Part shown: positions 23,684 through 32,524 of the stretch, in pieces
How positions within the stretch are numbered: the first letter of the stretch is position 1
Layout: each line of letters begins with the position of its first letter
Source: a virus
IMG/VR virus record: IMGVR_UViG_3300014502_000022
Coordinates: 1 to 32,548 of that record
DNA length: 32,548 nt
Reading direction: 5' to 3' (one strand)
Program-made: the position numbers and the translations under genes
The notes under the pieces: generated by a model
The model's input: only the letters and a program-made list of their open reading frames with translations
Told to the model about the DNA's origin: nothing
The model's database searches: none

Positions 23684-24201
23684 GTTCAAGCACAGTAAAC
23701 TTAGGTATTGGAATCCACTCTTTTGAGTATTCCTCTAATGACGGAGTGGCATGGTCAAAAATCGAAAATATAGTTGAAGGCTCTTTAGCTTTCACCTTTA
23801 CCGATCCAACAGAAACTAACCTTAACGTGGAGGATAAGGCAGACCCTATCGCTACCCTGAGGTCAAAAGATACCCCTGACAGGGTAGATCTTTCATTCTA
23901 TAATTTGAGTGCAGCCGAATTGGTTATCCTTGCCGGGGGGTCGGCAACCGGAGAAGCTTGGTCTGCACCCGTAGCAACCCCTCTGATCAATCTTGCAATC
24001 AGAATAACGACTCAGGCATTTAATGGTTATTACATAACCTACGTTATCAAGAAAGCACAGATTCTTGGTAAGTTTGCCGGAGCACCGACTAAAAAACAGG
24101 CAGAGCAATTCAACGTCAGTTGTGTTATTCAGGCCTATTCAGCAAACAACGTGGCTGCACCTCCATTTGTCAGGACAGCCATTTCCGGCACTCCTTCCTA
24201 A
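23680..24201 (+). CDS. Major tail tube protein
   Basis: 173 aa, beta-rich, with few charges and a G-I-G-I-H-S-F-E-Y start. The pattern of strands (S-L-A-F-T-F-T-D-P-T-E, Y-Y-I-T-Y-V-I-K-K-A-Q, F-N-V-S-C-V-I-Q-A-Y) suits a tube-forming beta-sandwich. It lies between the tail terminator and the tail assembly chaperone, the expected place. It polymerises around the tape measure as stacked hexamers. It is followed at once by a strong intrinsic terminator, suggesting transcripts ending here give more tube protein than downstream tail proteins. Confidence 0.8.
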   Translation: MSSSTVNLGIGIHSFEYSSNDGVAWSKIENIVEGSLAFTFTDPTETNLNVEDKADPIATLRSKDTPDRVDLSFYNLSAAELVILAGGSATGEAWSAPVATPLINLAIRITTQAFNGYYITYVIKKAQILGKFAGAPTKKQAEQFNVSCVIQAYSANNVAAPPFVRTAISGTPS

Positions 24202-24230
24202 CGAAGTATCCGGAAGAGTATTTACGGGAG

Positions 24231-24258
24231 GCCGGGATTTCCCGGCTTTCCTTTTTTA
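24231..24258 (+). terminator. Intrinsic terminator after tail tube gene
   Basis: The hairpin gccgggatttcccggc (24231-24246), a GC-rich six-base stem with four-base loop, can be extended by two more pairs including a G-T wobble, and is followed by tttcctttttt. It is the clearest Rho-independent terminator in the window and lies in the 68-base gap before the chaperone gene. Confidence 0.85.
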
Positions 24259-24269
24259 ATAAATAACCT

Positions 24270-24746
24270 ATGGAAAAAGATTTAGGAAAAGAGATTCACA
24301 GGGTCATTCTCAATGAACCCGTCAAGGTCAGATTTACAGATAAGAAAGGTAAGGTTGTTCGTACATTCAAGATCGGGCTGTTAAGCCTTAGTGAGGCCGT
24401 TCAGATATCCCGGATCGCTTACGGAACTCAGGTCAAGAAAGAAGTAGGTGTAGCTGAGATGCACGAACTGATATCCCTGCAGTCAGATAAACTTATTGAG
24501 GTCATTACGATCATGCTTAAAAGCAGATCAAGGTTGCCAAAGTGGTATATCAAGAGGATCATAAACAAATATTCTAACCCGAATGATTTAGAGGGGCTGA
24601 TAAGTCTTGTTTATGACTCTATGGCTGTAAAGTCTTTTCTGAATTCTATCATCCTGCTGAGTGGGATGAGCCTGATCAAGCAGGAGGAGATAATAGCCTC
24701 CCGGGAGCAATTGAAGAAGACCCGACTGAAAGAAGAGACAGCATAA
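24270..24746 (+). CDS. Tail assembly chaperone (gpG-like)
   Basis: 158 aa, mostly helical and charged. An N-terminal strand region (V-I-L-N-E-P-V-K-V-R-F-T) is followed by helices (L-S-L-S-E-A-V-Q-I-S-R, L-I-S-L-Q-S-D-K-L-I-E-V-I-T-I-M-L) and a basic C-terminus. The small protein immediately before the tape measure is the lambda gpG-type chaperone position. Its 3' end overlaps a second open frame (-1) that continues nearly to the tape measure start, the standard G/GT arrangement. It binds the tape measure during tail assembly and is not in the virion. Confidence 0.78.
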   Translation: MEKDLGKEIHRVILNEPVKVRFTDKKGKVVRTFKIGLLSLSEAVQISRIAYGTQVKKEVGVAEMHELISLQSDKLIEVITIMLKSRSRLPKWYIKRIINKYSNPNDLEGLISLVYDSMAVKSFLNSIILLSGMSLIKQEEIIASREQLKKTRLKEETA

Positions 24747-24940
24747 ACCTTTGGGAGTTAATAGGGGTAGGCATGAACCATTTACATCTCACATACGAAC
24801 AAGTTATGAACACCCCCCTTTGTCATCTCAGTTTATTAATCAGCGAATCGACCCCCCGGTATAAAAAGGAGAAATCAAAAGAGGTAGAGTTAGATACATA
24901 TTGGGGCAAAGTCAAGGCTAAAAAACAATTTATAATCTAA
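24617..24940 (+). CDS. Tail assembly chaperone T-extension (-1 frame, probable gpGT frameshift product)
   Basis: In the -1 frame relative to the chaperone, reading is open from 24617 (just after a TGA) to TAA at 24938-24940. Its sequence after the chaperone stop is protein-like: N-L-W-E-L-I-G-V-G-M-N-H-L-H-L-T-Y-E-Q-V-M then a Lys-rich tail ending K-K-Q-F-I-I. The only ATG (24773) would start a 55-residue peptide in the middle of that block, so fusion to the chaperone by -1 frameshifting is more likely. I could not find a classic X-XXY-YYZ slip heptamer in the 24617-24746 overlap, so the slip site is unknown. The TAA overlaps the tape-measure ATG (taATG). Confidence 0.65.
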   Translation, partial: LYGCKVFSEFYHPAEWDEPDQAGGDNSLPGAIEEDPTERRDSINLWELIGVGMNHLHLTYEQVMNTPLCHLSLLISESTPRYKKEKSKEVELDTYWGKVKAKKQFII

Positions 24941-27900
24941 TGGGCGTAAACGTAGGCGGGGTATTAGGTAAGCTGTATTGGGCCTTAGGCTTTGATACGG
25001 GGGAACTCAAAAAGGATTCCGATAAGGCTGTTCAGATCGTAGACAATATGTCTAATCAGATCAATAAAAAAGAGGTCTTCAAGCAAATGATTGCTGACCA
25101 AAAACAGCTTGTGGCTGAAGTAGAGGCTGATGTTAAACGGATGAAAGAGGCTTATGCCAACATGAATGCCGGGGCAGCCAAAAACGGCCCAAATGGACTC
25201 GGGGCTGATATCAGTGCAGCCAATAAGGCATTGTTGGAAGAGAAAGCAAAACTTGCTCAGTTACAGGAGCAGTCTAAACAGTCTAACGACAAAGAAGGGA
25301 GTTCCATTGAGGGGCTGATCGGAAAGCTGAAGATGTGGGCTATTGGTATCTTCTCAGTCCATACAGCCATGCAGTTATTCAACGGCATTATGAAAGCGAC
25401 AGAAACAACGGGGGTGGAATTTCAGGCCGTTATAAAAGGTGCAGAGACGGGGATTCAATATCTGTTTAAGACAATAGCCTCCGGGGATTGGTCAAACTTC
25501 AGGGAAGGACTTAACAGGGCTATTCAGGCCGGGTATGAGTATATCAAGGTCATGGATGAGATTGCTAACGAATCCAATGAATTGTCAATAAAACAAGCGG
25601 AGCAGGAGGTTCATATCGGAGAACTCAGGGAAAAGACCTATAATAAGGATGCCTCAAATGACTTCGAACGCAAAAGGGCACTTGAGGAAATGATTCAGAT
25701 TGAGAAGGATATCTATACAAAGAAGTCTGAACTCGATAAAAAATCATTAGATGAAACCATAAAACTTGCCTCCGCAAAAACCAACCTGTCAGATGCAGAG
25801 ATCAGGAATCTCTTACATGAATATTCATCTCTTGAAGAGGTATTGAAGTTAGGGGAGAAATATAATCTTCAGAAAGCCCTTTTAGCCAATGCTCAAAAGA
25901 CTCCCGGGATGGCCTTACAGGCTAATGAGATTCAAAAGAACATGGAGCAGATGGGTGCAGGGGCTAAGATGGCAGGAGATTACGCAATCAAGGTCGGTAA
26001 GCTGACCCTTGAGGAACGTAATCAGATAACAGAGTTATGGGTTAAGGCTGAGGAAGACATGGCAGCATTCTTCAGTAAAACCCGTAGATATGGAACTCAG
26101 TTAGCCGGGGTAGATAAAAGTATTAGCGATAAGTGGGATGCTGAGATTGAAAACGCTAACAAAAAAAGAGAAGAGTTAGGTAAGGATCAGACGGCCTTTC
26201 AAAAGGAACTCGATCAGAAGAGGCTTGATAATGCCCTGAGTATTGAGGAACAGATGTTAGCGATTCAGGAAGACGGCAAGGACAAAGAACTCAAAATAGC
26301 TGATCTGAAATACAGGCAGAAATTGGCTGCTCTCGACAAAGAGAAAAAGGCTACGATCCAAAAGATCAATGAGACTTCCGGGTATATAGATGACAACGGG
26401 GAGAGGGTATATAAGGCTGTCACAGTCCTTCCGGCTGATCTTCAAAAGGAAGATACGGCTCAGAGAGATGCAGCGTTAATGACCCGAAACGCTAAATGGG
26501 ATGAGATTAATAAAAAGTCCCGGGCTGACCTGAAAGCAATCAATCAGGAGATAACAAAAGACTTTGCAGATGAGGTTGAAAAGCACATTATTGAAATCAA
26601 TAAGGAATATGATGCCCGAATCAAAAAAGCAAAAGAGGCCGGGGCTGACTCTGAGTTCCTGACAGACATTGAAAGCAAACGTGCTGAGGCTATCAGTCAG
26701 GCACATGAAAGCGCCTCCCTGAAGATGACTGAGTATTACAAAAAAGCGTTTGGGGATATCTCGACCTATGGATATGCCTCACTTCAAAAACTGATAGCCG
26801 ATACTGATAAAATTATGGGAACTGCCCGGACTGAGAAAAGAGAGGGTAAGACCATGATCATCGTAGACGTAGATGAGTTGGATAAAGAGGGAAACGCTGT
26901 CAAGAAAACGGTCTCAATGACTATTGAGGAGTTCAAACAGTTGCAGGAGAAATATAATTCATTCGTCAAGGCTGTCAGGGAAAAGAATCCGTTCAAGGCG
27001 GTGGAAGACTCATTCAAGGATTTACTGACGGCTGTCAAGGGAGGGAGTAAGGAGGATATCGGAGATGCCCTTGGTAAGTTTAATAAGTCAGCCGATGAAG
27101 CGATTAAACAGGTCAAGGAATTATCATCAGATTTCGGCACTCTATTCGGGAAAGACGTAGGGGATGGAATTGATATGATAGCTGATCTTGCCGGAGGATT
27201 AAAAGACTTAGGGGTAGGCGTTGCCCGGATCGCTGCCGGAGATGTTGTCGGGGGGGCTATTCAGGCTATCAAAGGTCTTGCCAAGACTGTGGCTACACTC
27301 GCAAAAGGGGCACAGCAGTATCATAAAGATCAGGCTGCATGGTGGGTCAAGAGCATTGAGATGGCAAATAAATACAAGAATGCCCTGATAGATATCATAC
27401 AGGCTCAGTCTTCAGTAATGGATTCGGCATTTATAAAGGATCAGACAGCAATAATCAATGATAACGTAAAGGCTATCGCTGAGGCCGAAAGTGAGTTTAA
27501 CCGACTGTATAATACTGCACCTCATGGTAATAGGCCTTCAACCCTGACAGGCTTAATGGGTTCGGCTGCAGACGCAGAGAGTATCACGACATACCTGAGT
27601 AACTTACAGGTTCAGATAGGGGTCACTAAGAAGAAGTTTTTGGGTATAACAATGGGGTCGAAACCCGTTTATGGAAGTCTCTTAAAAGAATACCCTGCTT
27701 TAATTGATGCCGGGGGTAAGTTTAACTCAGCCCTTGCAGAGCAGTTATTGACCCTTGACGCTTTACCTCAGGCTACAAAAACAGCCCTTCAGGGATTAGT
27801 GGATTACAACAAACAGATTGAGGAAAGTCAGAAAGCTATTGAGTCAGCCGTAGAGAGTATGGCCGGGTTCATAGCTGATGACCTCAGGACTGCCTTAGTT

Positions 27901-28440
27901 TCTGCATGGGATGACGGCACAGATGCTTTTGAAGCGTTCCGGGGGTCAGTCTCAGCCGGGTTGAAAAAGATCGTAGAGGACATGATTTTTAACGCTGTCT
28001 TTGCCGAACAGTTTAAGCAGTTACAGGCTAACATGACGAAATCGTTTTCTCAGGGAGGCGATCAGTCAGTAGTCGATGACCTGAAGAAGTTCTATGATCA
28101 AGCCCCTGATTTAGTAAAGACATGGATTGATTCAATGAATAAGGCTCAGCAGGAGGCTACAACAGCCGGGTTTGATTGGGCTACCCCGGGGGCTTCTCAG
28201 GCTCAGGCCACAGGTCTTGCCGGGGCTATTCAGCAGGACATTACAGAACAGACGGCTTCACTTATAGCCGGACAGATGAACGCTATGCAGATCAATGTCA
28301 TAGAGCAATTAAAGGTCTTCCGGGAATCGGTTGTTTATCATAAACTGACAGCAGAGAACACTACGAAAATGGTCAGTCTTTTGACTATATTGACTACCCG
28401 GGTAAGTCAGGATGAAACACTAAGGGCTGTAGGACTATGA
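24940..28440 (+). CDS. Tail tape measure protein
   Basis: 1166 aa, by far the longest gene, in the standard place after the chaperones. It is almost wholly helical. Residues 40-120 are coiled-coil-like, a hydrophobic segment M-W-A-I-G-I-F-S-V-H-T-A-M-Q-L-F sits at about 132-147, and long Lys/Glu-rich helices occupy 200-680. A Gly/Ala-rich hydrophobic region near 740-790 (A-D-L-A-G-G-L-K-D-L-G-V-G-V) may insert in the host membrane. The well-known relation of about 1.5 angstrom of tail per residue would give a tail near 170-180 nm. It has no obvious lytic or peptidase motif. The start codon overlaps the chaperone-extension stop, and its stop overlaps the Dit-like start (ATGA). Confidence 0.92.
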   Translation: MGVNVGGVLGKLYWALGFDTGELKKDSDKAVQIVDNMSNQINKKEVFKQMIADQKQLVAEVEADVKRMKEAYANMNAGAAKNGPNGLGADISAANKALLEEKAKLAQLQEQSKQSNDKEGSSIEGLIGKLKMWAIGIFSVHTAMQLFNGIMKATETTGVEFQAVIKGAETGIQYLFKTIASGDWSNFREGLNRAIQAGYEYIKVMDEIANESNELSIKQAEQEVHIGELREKTYNKDASNDFERKRALEEMIQIEKDIYTKKSELDKKSLDETIKLASAKTNLSDAEIRNLLHEYSSLEEVLKLGEKYNLQKALLANAQKTPGMALQANEIQKNMEQMGAGAKMAGDYAIKVGKLTLEERNQITELWVKAEEDMAAFFSKTRRYGTQLAGVDKSISDKWDAEIENANKKREELGKDQTAFQKELDQKRLDNALSIEEQMLAIQEDGKDKELKIADLKYRQKLAALDKEKKATIQKINETSGYIDDNGERVYKAVTVLPADLQKEDTAQRDAALMTRNAKWDEINKKSRADLKAINQEITKDFADEVEKHIIEINKEYDARIKKAKEAGADSEFLTDIESKRAEAISQAHESASLKMTEYYKKAFGDISTYGYASLQKLIADTDKIMGTARTEKREGKTMIIVDVDELDKEGNAVKKTVSMTIEEFKQLQEKYNSFVKAVREKNPFKAVEDSFKDLLTAVKGGSKEDIGDALGKFNKSADEAIKQVKELSSDFGTLFGKDVGDGIDMIADLAGGLKDLGVGVARIAAGDVVGGAIQAIKGLAKTVATLAKGAQQYHKDQAAWWVKSIEMANKYKNALIDIIQAQSSVMDSAFIKDQTAIINDNVKAIAEAESEFNRLYNTAPHGNRPSTLTGLMGSAADAESITTYLSNLQVQIGVTKKKFLGITMGSKPVYGSLLKEYPALIDAGGKFNSALAEQLLTLDALPQATKTALQGLVDYNKQIEESQKAIESAVESMAGFIADDLRTALVSAWDDGTDAFEAFRGSVSAGLKKIVEDMIFNAVFAEQFKQLQANMTKSFSQGGDQSVVDDLKKFYDQAPDLVKTWIDSMNKAQQEATTAGFDWATPGASQAQATGLAGAIQQDITEQTASLIAGQMNAMQINVIEQLKVFRESVVYHKLTAENTTKMVSLLTILTTRVSQDETLRAVGL

Positions 28441-28850
28441 GCACATACATGATTGACGGAATAAACCTGAAAGACGTATTTGGCCTTGACGTTAAAAGGG
28501 TCTCAGGTATAGAAGACATTCCCGGGAGAAAAGGGGAGACGTTTCAGGATTGGAATGACTCTGATGGAATTGAACCATTTGTCGATGCTGATGATATTAT
28601 TTTGAAAGAGAGAGTATTCAAGATAGAGGCCTATCTTATGTCAGGAACAGTACAGACCGGGCAGACTCTTCTTGGTATGCTTGAAACTATATTATTCAGC
28701 CCGGGAAGTCGATATCTGACCATTGATTATGCCGGGTCGTTTTACGGGTATTGTAAAGGCCCCATCTCAGGGAAGAGGATCACGAATGCAGTTCCCGGGA
28801 ATGTTGTTTTTGAGGCATCATTTGATTTCATTTTAATAACCCCTACGTAA
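28437..28850 (+). CDS. Distal-tail-like protein A
   Basis: 137 aa. It starts Y-M-I-D-G-I-N-L-K-D-V-F-G-L-D-V-K-R-V-S-G and continues with K-E-R-V-F-K-I-E-A-Y-L-M-S-G (about 57-70), L-F-S-P-G-S-R-Y-L-T-I-D-Y-A-G (about 86-100). The pattern (I-D-x-x-N-L, RK near 30, KERx-x-x-I-x-x-Y-L/M, SPGxR) is shared with the next gene, so the two are paralogues. Position directly after the tape measure corresponds to Dit proteins, which form the hexameric hub at the tail tip. No carbohydrate-binding insertion is present. Confidence 0.72.
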   Translation: MSTYMIDGINLKDVFGLDVKRVSGIEDIPGRKGETFQDWNDSDGIEPFVDADDIILKERVFKIEAYLMSGTVQTGQTLLGMLETILFSPGSRYLTIDYAGSFYGYCKGPISGKRITNAVPGNVVFEASFDFILITPT

Positions 28851-29275
28851 TGGCTACATATACGATTGATGACAATAACCTACTGAACTATGGGTTACAA
28901 GTCAAGGAGATGGTAGGCTTTTATACAACCCCTCAGAGGAAAGCGCCTACCGAAATAGATAACCCCGTCCTTGCCGGGGTCGTTGCATTAACAGGGGATA
29001 ATGATTTTTATGTCAAAGAAAGAGAGGTTGAAATCCAATGTTATATGCTTGTGGCGAATGTCGCTGAGGCTCTGACAAAAAGAGATGCTCTTCAGACTTT
29101 ACTCTATTCCCCCGGGCTAAGAACAGTAAAGGTCAGTTATAATACGGTACAGACTTGGGTATGTTATTGCCGGGATGGGGTTGACTTCAATAGGCTGACG
29201 GGGGTAGAGGGCAGTCAGGTTGCCTATGAGGTAACGATTAAATTGGTAGAAATTAATCCACGAAGATCGCTATGA
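28850..29275 (+). CDS. Distal-tail-like protein B (paralogue of A)
   Basis: 141 aa. Parallel features to its neighbour: Y-T-I-D-D-N-N-L-L-N-Y-G-L-Q-V-K-E-M (3-20), Q-R-K-A-P-T near 28-33, K-E-R-E-V-E-I-Q-C-Y-M-L (about 56-67), L-L-Y-S-P-G-L-R-T-V-K-V-S-Y (about 83-96) and a closing I-K-L-V-E-I-N-P. The 'taatgg' junction gives a one-base overlap with gene A. Together they may build a mixed ring or two stacked rings at the tail tip. Overlaps the large tail gene by four bases. Confidence 0.72.
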   Translation: MATYTIDDNNLLNYGLQVKEMVGFYTTPQRKAPTEIDNPVLAGVVALTGDNDFYVKEREVEIQCYMLVANVAEALTKRDALQTLLYSPGLRTVKVSYNTVQTWVCYCRDGVDFNRLTGVEGSQVAYEVTIKLVEINPRRSL

Positions 29276-32028
29276 TTATTTACAGATCAGGGGTTCAGAT
29301 TTATGACGTTAGTATTGATGATTCTACAATACTGACGAAAGGCCTCATGGGGGTAGACATTATCAAGTCAACCTTTGAATCATCCGTCTTGCTTGATATC
29401 AGAACTTTGGATTACATAACATTCAAAGGGCTGAATTACACAGTCAATCAGTTACCCGTAGTCACTAAAGTATCAACCCGGTTATATAAATATGATGTTA
29501 GTTTTGAGGGCTATTCTTATGCGATATCAGAATCCGCTTTCCTGAATAATTCCCGGGCTGACTTCAGTCTTTATACAGGAATTGACACGATGCTTATTGC
29601 GATCCGGGATAACCTTAACAGATTGGGAGAAACAGCTTGGACTATTGTAAACTCAGTCACTACAACAGAGTTTAAGAATATAGCCTTTGCGAACGACAGT
29701 TGTCTCTCAGCCTTACAGAAGATCGTAAAAGAGTTCTTGGTCGAATATTATTTGGTCGGGCATGAGATAAGGGTCGTAGATAAGGTCGGGAATCCAACGG
29801 GGCTTTCCTTTGAGTATAAGGCCGGGCTTAAAGAGATAACCCGGATCAATGCAAACCGGAATAATATCATTACCTCTTTGTGGGCTTACGGGGGAACACA
29901 GAACATCCCTGCGACCTATCGGAATGGACTGCAGAGGTTAGGCTTAGCAAACCCTGTTCAGAATAATGTAGCCACTTATGGGTATAAAGAGGGGTCGATT
30001 AATTATGAGGATATCTACCCTCAGAGAACCGGAACGGTAACCTCTGTCAACGGGCTTATGTTTACAGATACAAGTATGGACTTTGACGTAAACGCCTACT
30101 TCGTTCCTAAGGTTACAGCGAAAATTATTTTTAAGACAGGGGCATTAGTTGGCTACCTGTTTGATCTGCATAGTTACGATCCGGGAACAAAGACGTTTCA
30201 GATCATAACTTATAACGACCCTGCCGGATTCAGTCTCCCGAATAAGTCTCAGGCTATTGCCCCGGGAGATCAATATACGATGGTCGATATCTATATGCCA
30301 CAGGCTTACATTGATCAGGCTGAGGCTGATCTTTTGGCAAAGGCTACTGAAGAGATCGCCCTATTATCGACTCCTCGGGTAACATACAAGATAACCCCTG
30401 ACAGTAGGCATTTCAAGCACAATGAGATTACGCTTGAGTGCGGAGATTCACTTACTGTAAATGATGTTGATCTTGCCTCTTCAGGGCTAACAAGCCGGAT
30501 CATTCAGTTAGAACAAAAAGTTATTGACCCTTTCAGCTATGTCATTACGGTATCTGACACTATAACTTATTCGGTAATTCAGCAAGTCATCTCAGAGCAA
30601 AGAAATACCAATAACATTATAAAGATTGCCGGGATAGAAAACGCATGGAGGGCAAGGGCTAATTGGATGAACACTCAGGAATTACTGCATAAGATATTTG
30701 ACCCTGATGGTTATTTTGACAATACAAATATTCGGCCTCTTACCATTGAGACAGGAATGATTTCAGTAGGGTTTAAGGGGTCTCAGTTCATCCTTAAAGA
30801 TGTAACCTTTCAGCCAAACTTTGAGGGTAACTATAATGCTCTACATATCTCTACCGGGTCGCTGATTCACTTTACTATTGATCCAAATGGAGTAAAGACA
30901 TGGGCTATCGGGGAATACACTACCTATGCTTTAGCTGACGCTACCGGGTATTATCTTTATGTCAGGGCGAATAAGACTCTCAATACAGCCGATTGGTTTG
31001 TTTCGACAAATCAGTATATGACCGATACAGCCGGGGATTATTATTACTTCTTGGTAGGATATCTGCATGAGCCAAACGAAGGACTCGGATTCAAAAGAGG
31101 GATATCCCTGACTTACGGATCGTCTACAATTACCGGGCAATTTATTCAGACCGGGCGAATCTCTTCAACAGACGGTCAGACATACTTTGATCTTGATACA
31201 GGGGTTATTCATGGAACTATTGAGTTCGAATCCTCTCAGGCTGACGCACAGGTAAAGTCGGTCATTGACGGGGGGCTGATCTCTACCGGGAGAATAGAGG
31301 TCGGAACAGGATTTATTGGTCAGGGTCAGGCCGGGATGACAGGAGACGGAACAGCCGGGTCAAGTGTTCGTTTTTGGTCAGGGGCTAACTTCGCAAACAG
31401 AAACACAGCCCCTTTCCGGGTCTTACAGGATGGAACTATAGTCTCAACCTTAGGTGTTATCGGAGGTTGGCATATAGCCCCGGATGCTCTCTACACGCAA
31501 AATAAGTCTCTTGCCCCCGGGCTTAATCCTGCCCCGGGAGTAACTTTCGGATCAGACGGCTCTATTCATGCACCAACCTTTTACATGAACTCAGACGGGG
31601 TTTCAGGATTCTCAGCTATTCAAAAGATCAACCTGATTCCTGTTCAGTCAGGATCCTTCCGGGGATCGGTAAACATGGAGGGGAATGAAATATGGGAAGA
31701 TACTCAGGACAATGATGTTTACGGAGTCATCAGGATCAATTATTACGGGTATCACAAAGGATCGACCCGGGCAAGGATTACGATCATAGGCAGTGGTCAG
31801 GGGTCTTCGGTAGGGGTTTTCTCCGGGATAGACAACCCGACTTACGGACTTCATGCCGGGCTTGACATTAGATTTGGAGCATTAAAAGTGCCAGTCCTTA
31901 CAACGGCTCAGAGACAGGCATTGTCTTCAGCCCCGGGAAAGATAGTCTTTGATTCTACCTTAGGTCAGTTTGTAGGACTCAATGCAGACGGTCAATGGTG
32001 GACGTTCTGGATGCACAACCAAGTGTAA
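29272..32028 (+). CDS. Tail hub / tail fibre protein (Tal-like, 918 aa)
   Basis: The N-terminal about 400 residues are beta-rich with V-N-Q-L-P-V-V-T-K-V-S-T-R-L-Y-K-Y-D-V (about 58-76), resembling the gp27/Tal hub domains that close the tail tip. A helical linker (about 440-480) leads to a long fibre-like part. The distal part includes repeated G-Q-F-I-Q-T-G-R-I-S-S and G-V-I-G-G-W-H-I-A-P-D-A-L-Y (about 720-733) motifs, seen in phage tail fibres near where chaperone domains join, and ends A-P-G-K-I-V-F-D-S-T-L-G-Q-F-V-G, common at fibre tips. No peptidase motif was found. It is the last gene of the tail operon and a likely receptor-contact protein in addition to the fibres at 10371-18017. 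Confidence 0.82.
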   Translation: MIIYRSGVQIYDVSIDDSTILTKGLMGVDIIKSTFESSVLLDIRTLDYITFKGLNYTVNQLPVVTKVSTRLYKYDVSFEGYSYAISESAFLNNSRADFSLYTGIDTMLIAIRDNLNRLGETAWTIVNSVTTTEFKNIAFANDSCLSALQKIVKEFLVEYYLVGHEIRVVDKVGNPTGLSFEYKAGLKEITRINANRNNIITSLWAYGGTQNIPATYRNGLQRLGLANPVQNNVATYGYKEGSINYEDIYPQRTGTVTSVNGLMFTDTSMDFDVNAYFVPKVTAKIIFKTGALVGYLFDLHSYDPGTKTFQIITYNDPAGFSLPNKSQAIAPGDQYTMVDIYMPQAYIDQAEADLLAKATEEIALLSTPRVTYKITPDSRHFKHNEITLECGDSLTVNDVDLASSGLTSRIIQLEQKVIDPFSYVITVSDTITYSVIQQVISEQRNTNNIIKIAGIENAWRARANWMNTQELLHKIFDPDGYFDNTNIRPLTIETGMISVGFKGSQFILKDVTFQPNFEGNYNALHISTGSLIHFTIDPNGVKTWAIGEYTTYALADATGYYLYVRANKTLNTADWFVSTNQYMTDTAGDYYYFLVGYLHEPNEGLGFKRGISLTYGSSTITGQFIQTGRISSTDGQTYFDLDTGVIHGTIEFESSQADAQVKSVIDGGLISTGRIEVGTGFIGQGQAGMTGDGTAGSSVRFWSGANFANRNTAPFRVLQDGTIVSTLGVIGGWHIAPDALYTQNKSLAPGLNPAPGVTFGSDGSIHAPTFYMNSDGVSGFSAIQKINLIPVQSGSFRGSVNMEGNEIWEDTQDNDVYGVIRINYYGYHKGSTRARITIIGSGQGSSVGVFSGIDNPTYGLHAGLDIRFGALKVPVLTTAQRQALSSAPGKIVFDSTLGQFVGLNADGQWWTFWMHNQV

Positions 32029-32092
32029 CCTATTGCAGATTAAAAAAATACGTTCTAACTTTAAGAGTATCATAAACTTAATTTTAACTACG

Positions 32093-32338
32093 ATGAAAAA
32101 AGCACTTTTGTTATTCGGATTAATTTTGTTCCTTAGCTGTGAAAAGACAGATGACGGAAAGAAATGTTGGGACTGTTATTATTTTGACATTAAGACGCTG
32201 AAACCAATTATGCCAAGTGAGACGTTTTGCGACCTGACAGTAGAGCAGTTAGATTCCCTGAGTTATGACCCGGGGAAGTGTAAGACAATTTCAAGAACCT
32301 GTTATAACAAGGAATTCAGCTATGCAAAACCCTATTAA
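32093..32338 (+). CDS. Small surface lipoprotein
   Basis: 81 aa from ATG 32093; the open frame upstream overlaps the tail gene. Signal peptide M-K-K-A-L-L-L-F-G-L-I-L-F-L-S-C, with lipobox cysteine at 16. The following E-K-T-D-D is the kind of acidic motif that, in Bacteroidota, sends lipoproteins to the outer cell surface. The mature part has five cysteines (C-W-D-C, F-C-D-L, K-C-K, T-C-Y), suggesting a disulphide-stabilised fold. Phage lipoproteins placed after structural genes often block superinfection; lysis control or outer-membrane disruption are alternatives. A 64-base gap separates it from the tail gene. Confidence 0.75.
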   Translation: MKKALLLFGLILFLSCEKTDDGKKCWDCYYFDIKTLKPIMPSETFCDLTVEQLDSLSYDPGKCKTISRTCYNKEFSYAKPY

Positions 32339-32522
32339 GCAATCTATCCCGATGAGGGAGCCGATACCTGAAAAAGTTTATTTTCTTCAGCTATCGCAAA
32401 CAGAAGTCAATATCATCATTGACGGGCTGATGGAATTACAGACAAAGTTCACTTGGGATTTGCTGAACAATATGCAGACTCAGATGATGAATCAATCTAA
32501 AGCAGAAACACCGCAAAAGTAG
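32322..32522 (+). CDS. Small hypothetical protein
   Basis: 66 aa from ATG 32322, overlapping the lipoprotein end by 17 bases (an upstream ATG at 32265 would overlap much more). It has a central helical region Q-L-S-Q-T-E-V-N-I-I-I-D-G-L-M-E-L-Q-T (about 22-40) resembling small phage helical proteins of unknown role found after tail genes. No signal peptide or membrane helix. Ends with TAG, three bases before the next start. Confidence 0.55.
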   Translation: MQNPIKQSIPMREPIPEKVYFLQLSQTEVNIIIDGLMELQTKFTWDLLNNMQTQMMNQSKAETPQK

Positions 32523-32524
32523 CT

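Noticed and set aside
24065-24259. Open frame over the tail tube end and terminator
   Set aside because: It is out of frame with the tail tube gene and runs through the terminator hairpin.
26784-27140. Long antisense open frame within the tape measure gene
   Set aside because: Mirror of a biased coding strand; no start context or domain, and every supported gene is on the plus strand.
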